Of a DNA stretch of 29,990 nt, positions 15,698 to 22,943 are shown in pieces. The stretch comes from Levilactobacillus namurensis (GTDB lineage Bacteria > Bacillota > Bacilli > Lactobacillales > Lactobacillaceae). Numbering within the stretch: the first letter of the stretch is position 1; each line of letters begins with the position of its first letter. Where the stretch lies: assembly GCF_032197885.1 (NCBI RefSeq), contig NZ_CP134161.1, positions 1 through 29,990 of the forward strand. The letters are read 5' to 3'. The notes under the pieces are model-generated. The model did not search any database. It worked only from the letters and a program-made list of their open reading frames with translations, and was not told the DNA's origin. A program made the translations under genes and the position numbers.

Positions 15698-15907
15698 ATG
15701 TCTCAAAGTAACTTAGAAAAACAAGAAGCTAAATTAAAAGCCCTTAATCAAAAAATTAAGGACGAAAAAAATAAGATTGAACAACGGCTAGGTAAACAAA
15801 TCATCAGTCAAGCCAATTTAGATTATGCAACACTGACCACTCCACAGATTAAAATGATTGCTAAAAAAGTTGCCGCCTTTTTAAATCAAGCTCAAAATAA
15901 CCAATAA
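15698..15907 (+). CDS. Small coiled-coil protein, probable mobilisation accessory
   Basis: 69 residues from ATG 15698 (TTGGAGGG 7-10 bases upstream). The N-terminal half (NLEKQEAKLKALNQKIKDEK) is a charged coiled coil; the rest (YATLTTPQIKMIAKKVAAFL) is helical. No enzymatic motif. It is the first of two genes divergent from mobA across oriT, where MobQ plasmids often carry relaxosome helpers. Function inferred from place only. Confidence 0.65.
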   Translation: MSQSNLEKQEAKLKALNQKIKDEKNKIEQRLGKQIISQANLDYATLTTPQIKMIAKKVAAFLNQAQNNQ

Positions 15908-15926
15908 TAGTTAGGTGGTAATGACT

Positions 15927-16205
15927 ATGCCTAATCAATATGAAAAATTAGTTGAGCAACAAGCGCGTTTAAAACAAAAAATTGATCGGGAAGATTTTAA
16001 ATTACGACAATCTGAATACTATGAAAATCGGCAAGCTCGCAAAGCCCGTTCTCGCCGATTAATTCAAAAAGGGGCTTTATTAGAAAAGTACTTTCAAGCT
16101 AATAACCTCTCGGTCGAACAAACCGAAGAACTTTTAAAAACATTTGCTGACTATGTTAACACCCATAAACCGGATAAATTAAAAAACGATCAACCTAATA
16201 ACTAG
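15927..16205 (+). CDS. Probable relaxosome accessory protein (TraD/MobC-like small protein)
   Basis: 92 residues from ATG 15927; AGGTGG lies 8 bases upstream, which disfavours the GTG at 15915 and ATG at 15921. Sequence: coiled coil (KLVEQQARLKQKIDREDFKL) followed by QARKARSRRLIQKGALLEKY. The basic KARxRRLIQxGALxEK block is the hallmark of the small TraD/MobC-like partners found beside MobQ relaxases, which help open or load oriT. Its 3' end overlaps the convergent toxin gene by 11 bases, with a shared terminator hairpin there. Confidence 0.7.
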   Translation: MPNQYEKLVEQQARLKQKIDREDFKLRQSEYYENRQARKARSRRLIQKGALLEKYFQANNLSVEQTEELLKTFADYVNTHKPDKLKNDQPNN

Positions 16206-16218
16206 GCCGATCGTTTTT
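16183..16218. terminator. Bidirectional terminator in the overlap of two convergent genes
   Basis: AAAACGATC (16183-16191) pairs with GATCGTTTT (16209-16217), with T runs on both strands. It lies within the last codons of the accessory gene and of the toxin gene, so one hairpin ends both transcripts. Confidence 0.75.
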
Positions 16219-16701
16219 ATTTTCAGAATTATTTTTTGGCTTAATTTCTGGATTGTTTTTAGCAAAGTCTTTTAACTGTTTTTGAATTCTTTGTGTAAGC
16301 TCTGCTTTACTTTCTTTGTGCTTCCTTTTACTTGATCGCTGTTGAATTATCTTTTGATCTTTACCTCTTCTTTTTGATTTTAGGGCAAGCGTAAAATCTG
16401 AAATTTTATTTTGATCTAACTTACTTAAATGACCGATTTCTTTAAAGTTTAAACCGGCTTTGGGAAAGCGATAAATATTACCAAGATCGACCCAGGAAGG
16501 TTTCTTCAACCCAGCGGATTGCCAATCTTGAATCGGATAATATTGTTGCTTGATATAAGCCGACTTCTTTTCATACTGACTAGTAATTTTAAAAGCCTCG
16601 ACCGTCTGTTCTGATACCCGACGAATTAAAACTGGCCGAGACTTGCCACCGTTAGTTTCTACAAAACTAACGTATAGGCTGACTAAGTCATTAGTCCTCA
16701 T
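16195..16701 (-). CDS. Type II toxin, PemK/MazF-like, with a long basic tail
   Basis: 168 residues. The N-terminal ~105 residues begin MRTNDLVSLYVSFVETNGGK and continue SRPVLIRRVSEQTV..FKITSQYEKK, which resembles the PemK/MazF fold (start strand, then the RPVL(I/V) motif that forms part of the RNase site). The C-terminal ~60 residues are very rich in Lys, Gln and Asn (KSKRRGKDQKIIQQRSSKRK), an addition not present in compact MazF proteins (~110-120 residues). It overlaps the antitoxin gene by 11 bases, so translation is coupled. MazF toxins cleave mRNA. Here the partner is a RelB/DinJ-type antitoxin, a mixed pairing known in lactobacilli as far as I recall. Catalytic competence is inferred. 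Confidence 0.7.
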   Translation of the reverse strand: MRTNDLVSLYVSFVETNGGKSRPVLIRRVSEQTVEAFKITSQYEKKSAYIKQQYYPIQDWQSAGLKKPSWVDLGNIYRFPKAGLNFKEIGHLSKLDQNKISDFTLALKSKRRGKDQKIIQQRSSKRKHKESKAELTQRIQKQLKDFAKNNPEIKPKNNSENKNDRPSY

Positions 16702-16972
16702 CTGGATCGTTGAGCCAATCAGCGACCTCTTTAGCGTCTTTGAACTCGGTGACTGGTGTCCCTTCGGTCGCCTTTAAAAAGCGTAAATTAGCTCTTTCTT
16801 CTTCGCTTAAAGACGCATTAAAAGGTAAAGCACCATTAGCAACAATCCGCTTGTAAAACATGTTAATGGCCGTGGTTGGATTTAAGCCCAATTCGCTTAA
16901 AATTGCTTCGGTATCATCGGCCAAATCTTTATCAATCTTGACTTGGACCCGTTTCTTTTCCTTAACTGCCAT
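16691..16972 (-). CDS. RelB/DinJ-family antitoxin
   Basis: 93 residues. N-terminal ribbon-helix-helix: strand RVQVKIDKDLADD, then helices with the family hallmark GLNPTTAINMFYKRIVANGA and LPF. The acidic C-terminus (KEVADWLNDPDED) is the usual toxin-neutralising part. GAAAGGAGATGAG precedes ATG. First gene of the operon; its RHH domain probably represses the promoter at 17005-17033. Confidence 0.9.
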   Translation of the reverse strand: MAVKEKKRVQVKIDKDLADDTEAILSELGLNPTTAINMFYKRIVANGALPFNASLSEEERANLRFLKATEGTPVTEFKDAKEVADWLNDPDED

Positions 16973-17004
16973 GATTGTCTCATCTCCTTTCTTTTACTAC
17001 TACC

Positions 17005-17033
17005 ATTATACTACCTTTTGAGTACCTTATCAA
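17005..17033 (-). promoter_or_regulatory. Promoter of the toxin-antitoxin operon
   Basis: Minus strand: TTGATA (17033-17028), 17-base spacer, TATAAT (17010-17005). Within the spacer the motif AAGGTA occurs twice 11 bases apart, and GGTAGTA follows the -10; these repeats are candidate sites for autorepression by the RHH antitoxin. Confidence 0.8.
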
Positions 17034-17231
17034 TAGATAAAGCCCTGGCTTCAAATCACTTGAGCTTGGCGTTGATCTAAAGGCTGAACTTTTGAGCTGG
17101 TTAGCCTGGTTAGCTCTGGCGCTCATTTAAAAGCCCCTATTATTCTGTTTAAGCCATTTAAATCTAACTTAAGTATAAAGAGGTTAGTAAGTCTTAAAAT
17201 CGCTTATAAAGGATTTTGTAGCCTTTTAGGA

Positions 17232-17398
17232 CTAGTAGTACAAACCACTGTTATCGTTGTCGGCCGACTTTTCTTCTTCGGGGTGTTTGGCCACATATTC
17301 TCTAGCCGCTTGTTTATTCCACCAAACGCCAAATAGGTTTTGCATGGTGCCGTACAGGTAGTTTTCCACGTTCTTGATGTGCTTCTCATTGCTTCTTA
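17232..17398 (-). pseudogene. C-terminal end of a RepA_N-type replication initiator (part 2, after IS5)
   Basis: Minus-strand frame RSNEKHIKNVENYLYGTMQN then LFGVWWNKQAAREYV... to a TAG at 17234-17232. The NENYLYGTM..LF..WWN wording is typical of the C-terminal domain of RepA_N plasmid initiators in lactobacilli. It continues exactly, across the IS5 copy at 17399-18253, from the part at 18254-18432 (…RRYFNAL|RSNEKH…) once one TTA duplication is removed. Confidence 0.7.
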
Positions 17399-18253
17399 GA
17401 AGCTGTCTAAAATCTCTTAAGTAATAGTGCTAAAAACGCTAAAACGACCATTTGCAGACTGGTGGTTAATTGACGCTCACAATTTTTCCAAAGTCGCCGA
17501 CAATTCTCTAGCCAACTAAAAGATCGTTCGACTACCCAACGTTGGGGCATAACTTCGAATCGATGCAACTCATTGCGCTTCGCAACCTGCACGGTTGCGT
17601 TTAAATTACTGGCTACATCGAGCTGAAAATTAACGCCTGAATAACCACCATCAACTAAGACATTTTGAACCTGGCGTAAATGCATGGCATGTAAAGCGAT
17701 CATTGCACTGGCCCCGTCTCGATCAGAGACGTTCGCTCGCGTCATGTGAATGGCCTGCGGAAAGCCATTGATATCAACTGCCAGATGGCGCTTAATCCCC
17801 GAGATTTTCTTACCAGCGTCGTAACCTTTGTTTTCAGCAGTAGCGGTGTTTTTGACGCTCAGAGCGTCAAAAATAATAAAGGAAGTTAAAGCTGAACGTC
17901 CTTGGTAAGTTCGCCGAGCAATGACAATTTTTTTAAAACTTGTTCCAATAAAGAATCAGCCGTAGGCTCAGCTTTAGTTGACCAAATTTTGTAATAGTTG
18001 TAAACTGACCGCCATTCTGGGAAATCACCGGGGACTTGACGCCATTGGCAACCGGTTTTCAAGACATATAGGACCGCACAGAAGACCTCGTAGAGGTCAT
18101 ATTTTCGAGGCTTAGTTCGCTTACGAAAATTTTCTAAAGCTGGTCGAATTAATTCAAATTGTTGCCGAGTAATATTGCTGGGATAATTTTTCATAGCTTA
18201 AACTCGCTTTTTACATAGAAGTATATCAAAAATCATAGATCTTGGACAGCTTC
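17399..18253 (-). mobile_element. IS5-family element, copy A, with TTA target duplication
   Basis: Terminal repeats GAAGCTGTC at both ends; flanked by TTA at 17396-17398 and 18254-18256. Length 855. It splits the RepA_N gene. It differs from the inverted copy at 20240-21094 by at least one base, G versus A in the coding strand, giving Val versus Ile near the transposase end. Confidence 0.92.
17407..18194 (-). CDS. IS5-family transposase (copy A), two ORFs joined by programmed frameshift
   Basis: ORF1 (18194-17886) has 102 residues with an N-terminal domain typical of IS5/DUF4096 proteins (ITRQQFELIRPALENFRKRT, LKTGCQWRQVPGDFPEWRSV). Within it a run of seven A (minus strand, 17934-17928) allows a -1 shift into the second frame, which continues ARRTYQGRSALTSF..FDALSVKN.. 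and ends at 17407. The DDE residues are in the second frame: FDAL region (Asp), VDGGYSG (Asp), RWVVERSFSWLE (Glu). Neither frame alone is an active transposase. Confidence 0.88.
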
Positions 18254-18432
18254 TTAGGGCGTTAAAGTAACGTCTCAAGGCTTTAGTCATTAAAAATTTA
18301 AGTTCTTCGTCGTCCAGTGGGATTATGACGCCAATATCTTTATGATCCTTCTCAACTCGGTACTTAGCATTTAAGATAATACCAACGAAGCGACGTATCT
18401 GTTGCGGGGTACGGCACCAAAAACTAAGCAGT
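18254..18432 (-). pseudogene. RepA_N-type replication initiator remnant (part 1, before IS5)
   Basis: Minus-strand frame FWCRTPQQIRRFVGIILNAK followed by YRVEKDHKDIGVIIPLDDEE and LKFLMTKALRRYFNAL up to the IS5 end. Upstream, the likely continuation HDEYCLVF lies in another frame: one T seems missing in the T run near 18424-18428, and a stop precedes it. Nothing further of the ~350-residue N-terminal part remains before the IS150-group element at 18522. The initiator that binds the origin and recruits helicase is therefore inactive. Confidence 0.65.
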
Positions 18433-18547
18433 ATTCATCATGTTACAGCACCCAAGTAAAAGCTACGAAGATAAAAACATTCATCCTCAAAATATGTAAC
18501 CTAGAAAAAAGGCCTCTGAAGTGAACCCCATAAGTTGGAGTGAATTT

Positions 18548-19369
18548 CTACGCCACTAACTGGCTGGTATGTTCCCGGTATTTTACCGGGGACATACCAG
18601 CCAGTTTTGCTTTTATCCGACGATGATTGTAATAGTCAACGTAGTTAGTAATGCTGGATTCTAGCTCTTTGTAACTCCTATATTGGTGATTATGAACCGT
18701 GCCAACTTTAAGAATGTGAAAAATACTTTCTGCTACTGCGTTATCTAGGCATGTGGCCTTACGGCTCATGCTTTGGAAAACATGGGCTTGTTGAAGAATG
18801 TTCACGTATCGAAAGTTTTGATATTGAAAGCCTTGGTCTGAGTGAATTGTCATTCGATATGGTAAATCTGGCCGTTTTGCTAGTAGTCGCTTAAGTGGGC
18901 ATGTTACGAAGTCGACCGTCGGTTTACGATCAATGGCCCATTCAATAATTTCTCCGTTGTAGAGGTCAATATAAGCCGTAAAGTACGCACGTTCGTTGAT
19001 AGTTTGCTCACCCCAACGAACCTCAGTCACATCGGTAACGACCTTTTGAAATGGTCGATCCGTCTTGAAACGACGTTGTAAACGATTATGGGCAATTTTA
19101 CCAACGGTTCCTTTATAAGAATTGTATTTCTTGGTGCGCCGATTAAACGCCTGACATAGTAGGTTATTTTCACGCATGATACGAAGTACGGCTTTATGAT
19201 TTGCCTGGATTCCTTTATTTTTAAGAGCCAGAGTGACTGTTCGATATCCATAGTCTGGATTATTTAAACGAATACTTCTAATCTCATCAACTAACGTTGA
19301 TGAGTTCGTTTGATATTTCCGATGACGAGCATCATGATAACTGCTACTCGACATTCTTACTGCCTTCAA
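18548..19369 (-). CDS. IS150-group transposase, OrfB
   Basis: 273 residues shown from ATG; in the fused product the frame is entered earlier, near 19440. Residues include the HTH_21 region (LVDEIRSIRLNNPDYGYRTV) and the rve integrase core: VVTDVTEVRWG (Asp), IHSDQGFQYQN (Asp), CLDNAVAESIFHILK (Glu). The frame is intact. Confidence 0.9.
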   Translation of the reverse strand: MKAVRMSSSSYHDARHRKYQTNSSTLVDEIRSIRLNNPDYGYRTVTLALKNKGIQANHKAVLRIMRENNLLCQAFNRRTKKYNSYKGTVGKIAHNRLQRRFKTDRPFQKVVTDVTEVRWGEQTINERAYFTAYIDLYNGEIIEWAIDRKPTVDFVTCPLKRLLAKRPDLPYRMTIHSDQGFQYQNFRYVNILQQAHVFQSMSRKATCLDNAVAESIFHILKVGTVHNHQYRSYKELESSITNYVDYYNHRRIKAKLAGMSPVKYREHTSQLVA

Positions 19370-19413
19370 AACCGCAACTAATTTAACATTGAATTTGCGC
19401 CTTAGCTCAGTAA

Positions 19414-19896
19414 TTAGCTGGGCTTTCTCTTGGTTTGAGATTTTTTCTGTGCCAAGGCTTCGAGTTTTTCCAAGTAGGCTACCCGTATCCGCAGGAGTTC
19501 ATTTTCTTCCTGAAGTTGCTTCAAGGTTTTAGATTGCTTAGCTTTATCTGTCATTTTTAAAGACCGTCCTTTGAATGGCTTAAGACGTCCCTCAATCAGC
19601 TTTCGTTCCCAATCCCAAATCATTACCGGATGTTTTAATTTGAAATGAGCTGCGGTTACTGGATATGAGGCACGATGTTCTTGTCGCCACTTGATAACCT
19701 TGATTTTAAAGGAATAGTCGTAAAATGTCTTCCTTGAATGGTTCTCCAATCCTTGAATTCCAAAAAGTTTAAAGTGAGTGAGCCATTGATGGATAGTCGC
19801 ACTACCTTTAATACCATACTTTCTCATGAGTAATCGGGACGAAGTTCCCTGAAGATACTCGCTTAATACTTGTTGCTTTATTTTTGCTGAGAACAT
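19414..19896 (-). CDS. IS150-group transposase, OrfA
   Basis: 160 residues with two HTH units (SEYLQGTSSRLLMRKYGIKG; VIKWRQEHRASYPVTAAHFK) and a coiled-coil end (KTLKQLQEENELLRIRVAYLE). Near its end AAAAAA in CAG-AAA-AAA-TCT permits a -1 shift into ISNQEKAQLITELRRKF, which leads into OrfB without a stop, giving the OrfAB transposase. Confidence 0.88.
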   Translation of the reverse strand: MFSAKIKQQVLSEYLQGTSSRLLMRKYGIKGSATIHQWLTHFKLFGIQGLENHSRKTFYDYSFKIKVIKWRQEHRASYPVTAAHFKLKHPVMIWDWERKLIEGRLKPFKGRSLKMTDKAKQSKTLKQLQEENELLRIRVAYLEKLEALAQKKSQTKRKPS

Positions 19897-19941
19897 AGTA
19901 AAACCCCCTGAGTTTGGATTTACTCCAACTCAGGGGGTTCA

Positions 19942-20239
19942 CTTTACTCCAGTGTTAAACCGGGAGCCTTTTTTAGTATACCAATTTCTACTTCACATAA
20001 GGCGGCTTATCCCAAGTAACCCACATTCACCGCGGTACTTCCACATTCCGTTATTTTTTGATTGTGAACTTGTCCAAAAAAGAAGTGGTATAGGTCTCAG
20101 ATTGGCTTTAATTGGGGAAAATGAGTTTGTGAAATTCACTGAAATTACGTCTAGGCCATTCCCTTGAAGTTAACTGTCTCATTCTTTGTATTAACCAAAA
20201 ACTTACCGACACTCCCCTGATACTTCACTGATACTTTAA
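19942..20239. other. Gene-free spacer between IS150 and IS5 copy B
   Basis: No convincing ORF. Just before the IS5 end, CTGATACTT occurs twice 11 bases apart (about 20218-20236), and a related GGAATACTT follows on the other side of the IS (21098-21107). These could be residues of plasmid-specific repeats. Confidence 0.4.
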
Positions 20240-21094
20240 GAAGCTGTCCAAGATCTATGATTTTTGATATACTTCTATGTAAAAAGCGAGTTTAAGCTAT
20301 GAAAAATTATCCCAGCAATATTACTCGGCAACAATTTGAATTAATTCGACCAGCTTTAGAAAATTTTCGTAAGCGAACTAAGCCTCGAAAATATGACCTC
20401 TACGAGGTCTTCTGTGCGGTCCTATATGTCTTGAAAACCGGTTGCCAATGGCGTCAAGTCCCCGGTGATTTCCCAGAATGGCGGTCAGTTTACAACTATT
20501 ACAAAATTTGGTCAACTAAAGCTGAGCCTACGGCTGATTCTTTATTGGAACAAGTTTTAAAAAAATTGTCATTGCTCGGCGAACTTACCAAGGACGTTCA
20601 GCTTTAACTTCCTTTATTATTTTTGACGCTCTGAGCGTCAAAAACACCGCTACTGCTGAAAACAAAGGTTACGACGCTGGTAAGAAAATCTCGGGGATTA
20701 AGCGCCATCTGGCAGTTGATATCAATGGCTTTCCGCAGGCCATTCACATGACGCGAGCGAACGTCTCTGATCGAGACGGGGCCAGTGCAATGATCGCTTT
20801 ACATGCCATGCATTTACGCCAGGTTCAAAATGTCTTAGTTGATGGTGGTTATTCAGGCGTTAATTTTCAGCTCGATGTAGCCAGTAATTTAAACGCAACC
20901 GTGCAGGTTGCGAAGCGCAATGAGTTGCATCGATTCGAAGTTATGCCCCAACGTTGGGTAGTCGAACGATCTTTTAGTTGGCTAGAGAATTGTCGGCGAC
21001 TTTGGAAAAATTGTGAGCGTCAATTAACCACCAGTCTGCAAATGGTCATTTTAGCGTTTTTAGCACTATTACTTAAGAGATTTTAGACAGCTTC
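20240..21094 (+). mobile_element. IS5-family element, copy B, with TAA target duplication
   Basis: Same 855-base element as copy A but inverted; flanked by TAA at 20237-20239 and 21095-21097. It separates a small minus-strand reading frame (21293 leftward) from whatever followed it. Confidence 0.92.
20299..21086 (+). CDS. IS5-family transposase (copy B), two ORFs joined by programmed frameshift
   Basis: ORF1 20299-20607 and second frame ending at 21086; slippery run of seven A at 20559-20565. Identical to copy A except Ile for Val in LQMVILAFLALL. Both copies look intact and may be active. Confidence 0.88.
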
Positions 21095-21293
21095 TAAAGG
21101 AATACTTGTAATTTACCCGAGTGTATCGAATACTACTAATTCTCCCCCGATACCCTTGCTTATGCAAAACTCTTTTTACTTGATCTCTCTGCTGATTGGT
21201 AATTCTTGCAGAACTCCGATAGATTGTCTTCTTAACGATCACATCTGGATTCAATGGAACAATGTAATCCTTACATTCCAACAATTCCACCAA
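21095..21293 (-). pseudogene. Unrecognised small gene, 3' end cut by IS5 copy B
   Basis: An ORF from ATG 21293 (AAAGAAAG upstream) encodes MVELLECKDYIVPLNPDVIV, then KKTIYRSSARITNQQRDQVK and a basic stretch RGRISSIRYTRVNYKYSF before entering the IS. Basic and without a known motif; no family recognised. It has a ~200-base leader with a -10 box TATAAT at 21510-21505 (minus). Its place, next to the partition operon and divergent from it, is where RepA_N plasmids usually carry the initiator gene, but the sequence does not resemble RepA. Confidence 0.4.
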
Positions 21294-21765
21294 CTTTCTT
21301 TTTTCTTTGGAATTTGACTTGACGGGTTACGGTTTTCCATTCAGTTTAGAGGGAGTGACGTTTTGAGCGCAGAATTGTTCCCTGGAATCAGCTATTTGGA
21401 ATAACTGAACCAGAGTGCAATTCTACGCTAAGGTTTCCCCCTAGTTCGTCGGTCGTTAACGCCCGTCGCTTGTCTGTACAATTGCGGTATTGCTACCACC
21501 ACTCATTATAAACCTACGTTTTCGGTTTAACCTACTAAAAAACGCCCTAGTAGGCGTTGGCAATACGTATTTATGTTTGTTCGATCACCAACTAATCAGT
21601 GGCACCAAGCCGAAGCTTCGTTTTACCACCCGCGCCGTTAATGGTCGCGCTCACCATTCACCACCCAGCCGTACAGATAGCCTTGTTGTGGTATAGCCAG
21701 ACTTATTGAAGTCGCCCTGGCAAACGTGTCCCCTTGGATTTAGACCCCAGCTTGTCCCCTAGGGC
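21294..21765. other. Gene-poor region between the small minus-strand gene and the partition operon
   Basis: Holds a hairpin AACGCC (21541-21546)/GGCGTT (21553-21558) followed on the minus strand by a T run, thus a minus-strand terminator, and a -10 box for the minus strand at 21505-21510. No ORF convinces on either strand. Composition is less AT-rich than the surroundings, with several short palindromes (for example CGAAGCTTCG at 21612-21621). Possible origin or regulatory RNA region. Confidence 0.4.
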
Positions 21766-21857
21766 TTTAAAAATCGCACCGGCCATGATATAATAGTCAT
21801 TAAATAAGTTGACTTTTATGTGGCGCTCACCGATTCCCGTCGGTGGGTGTTTTTTTA
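21766..21857 (+). ncRNA. Possible small RNA or attenuated leader upstream of the partition operon
   Basis: Promoter TTTAAA (21766-21771), 17-base spacer, TATAAT (21789-21794). Transcription from about 21801 would reach a hairpin after only ~30 bases: CACCGA (21828-21833)/TCGGTG (21840-21845), followed by GGTGTTTTTTT. The product is a ~55-base RNA without an ORF. It may be a copy-control RNA or the leader of parA. Confidence 0.4.
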
Positions 21858-21920
21858 TGTTCTATTTTATGTAACCAATATTACTCGTTGTTTGGTGATA
21901 AATCAACATTTCTTTTTATG

Positions 21921-22125
21921 TATCCTTGTATCCTTGTATCCTTGTATATTCATATCCTTGTATCTAAGTATCCTTGTATCCTTGTATCTAAGTATATTAG
22001 GATACTTGCAGTCAATCTTAATTTAACGGCTTTTGAGAAGAAATGTATCCTTGTATCCTTGTATCCAAGTATCTTTGTATGTTATCATCCTTGTATCCAA
22101 GTATCCTTGTATATTAGGATACTTA
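21921..22125 (+). repeat. Two arrays of unspaced 8-bp repeats: probable centromere (parS) and parA operator
   Basis: Array 1 (21921-22008) is eleven octads in perfect register: TATCCTTG three times, then TATATTCA, TATCCTTG, TATCTAAG, TATCCTTG twice, TATCTAAG, TATATTAG, GATACTTG. Array 2 (22046-22125) is ten octads: TATCCTTG twice, TATCCAAG, TATCTTTG, TATGTTAT, CATCCTTG, TATCCAAG, TATCCTTG, TATATTAG, GATACTTA. Both end in the same TATATTAG-GATACTT pair. They lie immediately upstream of parA and its ribosome binding site, so ribbon-helix-helix ParB-like binding there would both repress parA and form the segregation complex, as the heptads of pSM19035 omega protein do, but with an 8-base step. 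Confidence 0.85.
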
Positions 22126-22141
22126 ATTGGAGGTCAGTATA

Positions 22142-22942
22142 ATGGGTGAAGTAATTACTTTTGGAAATTTTAAAGGTGGCACCGGTAAAACAACAAATGC
22201 CACGCTTGCATGCCTGGCACTAGCTCGTACTGGTAAAAAAACGCTATTAATTGATTTCGATCCTCAAGCAAACGCTACAGATATTTACTTTAAAACCGCG
22301 GCTAATTTAGGCCACGATGATATTAAATTTAATCAAACCTTGCTTGCATCAATCCAAGAAGAGGACTTATCAAGATCGTTGGTTACTTTGGATAAAAACA
22401 TTGACTTTATTCCATCAAGCGCAGATTTTTCATTGTACCCACGGATTATGGAAAAAAAGTTTAAAAATAATTATAAAGATAGAGTTACATATTTTAGCAA
22501 GCTACTTGCTTCACTAAAAGAAAAATATGATTTTGTGGTATTTGATTTGCCACCGACTATTTCCTTAATTTCTGATAGCGCCTTATACGCTTCAGATTGG
22601 GTTCTGATTATCCTTCAAACTCAAGAGCACAGTCTTCAGGGTGCCGAATCGTTTCTAAAATATATACAGGAACAGGTAATCGATGAATACGAAGCACCTA
22701 GTTTGAATTTACTCGGTATACTTCCTGTGCTATTAAAGAATGGGGCGCCTGTTGATCACAGCACATTAGAAGTAGCAGAAGAAGAATTTGGGAAAGAAAA
22801 CATGTTAAAAACCCTAATTCGTAATATGGAAAGAATCAAAAGATATTCAATCAGAGGTGTATTTCTAAAAGATCAGTTCGATAAAAAAATAATTAGATTA
22901 TACGATTCTGTGGCACAAGAAATCATTGAAAGGGCGGACTAG
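22142..22942 (+). CDS. parA: ParA-family plasmid partition ATPase
   Basis: 266 residues from ATG 22142, preceded by TTGGAGG at spacing 8; a TTG at 22127 inside that signal is rejected. Deviant Walker A KGGTGKTT (residues 11-18) with signature Lys, Walker A' LLIDFDPQANAT, and Walker B VVFDLPPTISL. No N-terminal HTH, so this is a type Ib ParA. It forms a dynamic ATP-dependent gradient on the nucleoid that separates plasmid copies, working with the small DNA-binding partner encoded directly downstream. Operon expression is probably controlled by binding to the octad arrays. Confidence 0.93.
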   Translation: MGEVITFGNFKGGTGKTTNATLACLALARTGKKTLLIDFDPQANATDIYFKTAANLGHDDIKFNQTLLASIQEEDLSRSLVTLDKNIDFIPSSADFSLYPRIMEKKFKNNYKDRVTYFSKLLASLKEKYDFVVFDLPPTISLISDSALYASDWVLIILQTQEHSLQGAESFLKYIQEQVIDEYEAPSLNLLGILPVLLKNGAPVDHSTLEVAEEEFGKENMLKTLIRNMERIKRYSIRGVFLKDQFDKKIIRLYDSVAQEIIERAD

Positions 22943-22943
22943 C

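Larger units (their letters stand above)
18522..19941 (-). mobile_element. IS3-family element, IS150 group, complete
   Basis: Terminal repeats TGAACCCCATAAGTTGGAGT (18522) and, inverted at 19941, TGAACCCCCTGAGTTGGAGT. About 1420 bases, two overlapping ORFs on the minus strand. The right end carries a hairpin that protects against outside transcription and also occurs alone at 5823-5865. Confidence 0.9.

Noticed and set aside
17204..17389. 61-codon minus-strand ORF
   Set aside because: Out of frame with the RepA_N remnant, whose frame gives the recognisable NENYLYGTM and WWN residues.
17399..21094. IS5-bounded composite transposon
   Set aside because: Each IS5 copy has its own 3-base duplication, so they inserted separately; the content between them is only another IS and a spacer.
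21069..21293. Complete 74-residue gene
   Set aside because: Its last codons lie within IS5 copy B, so only 21095-21293 can be native; listed as a remnant.
21921..22125. CRISPR array
   Set aside because: Repeats are 8 bases without spacers and no cas genes occur; they fit a partition site.
21820..22142. Overlapping plus-strand ORFs rich in YPCILVSLY-like repeats
   Set aside because: They are translations of the 8-bp array; because 8 is not divisible by 3 the array reads open in several frames. No ribosome binding site.
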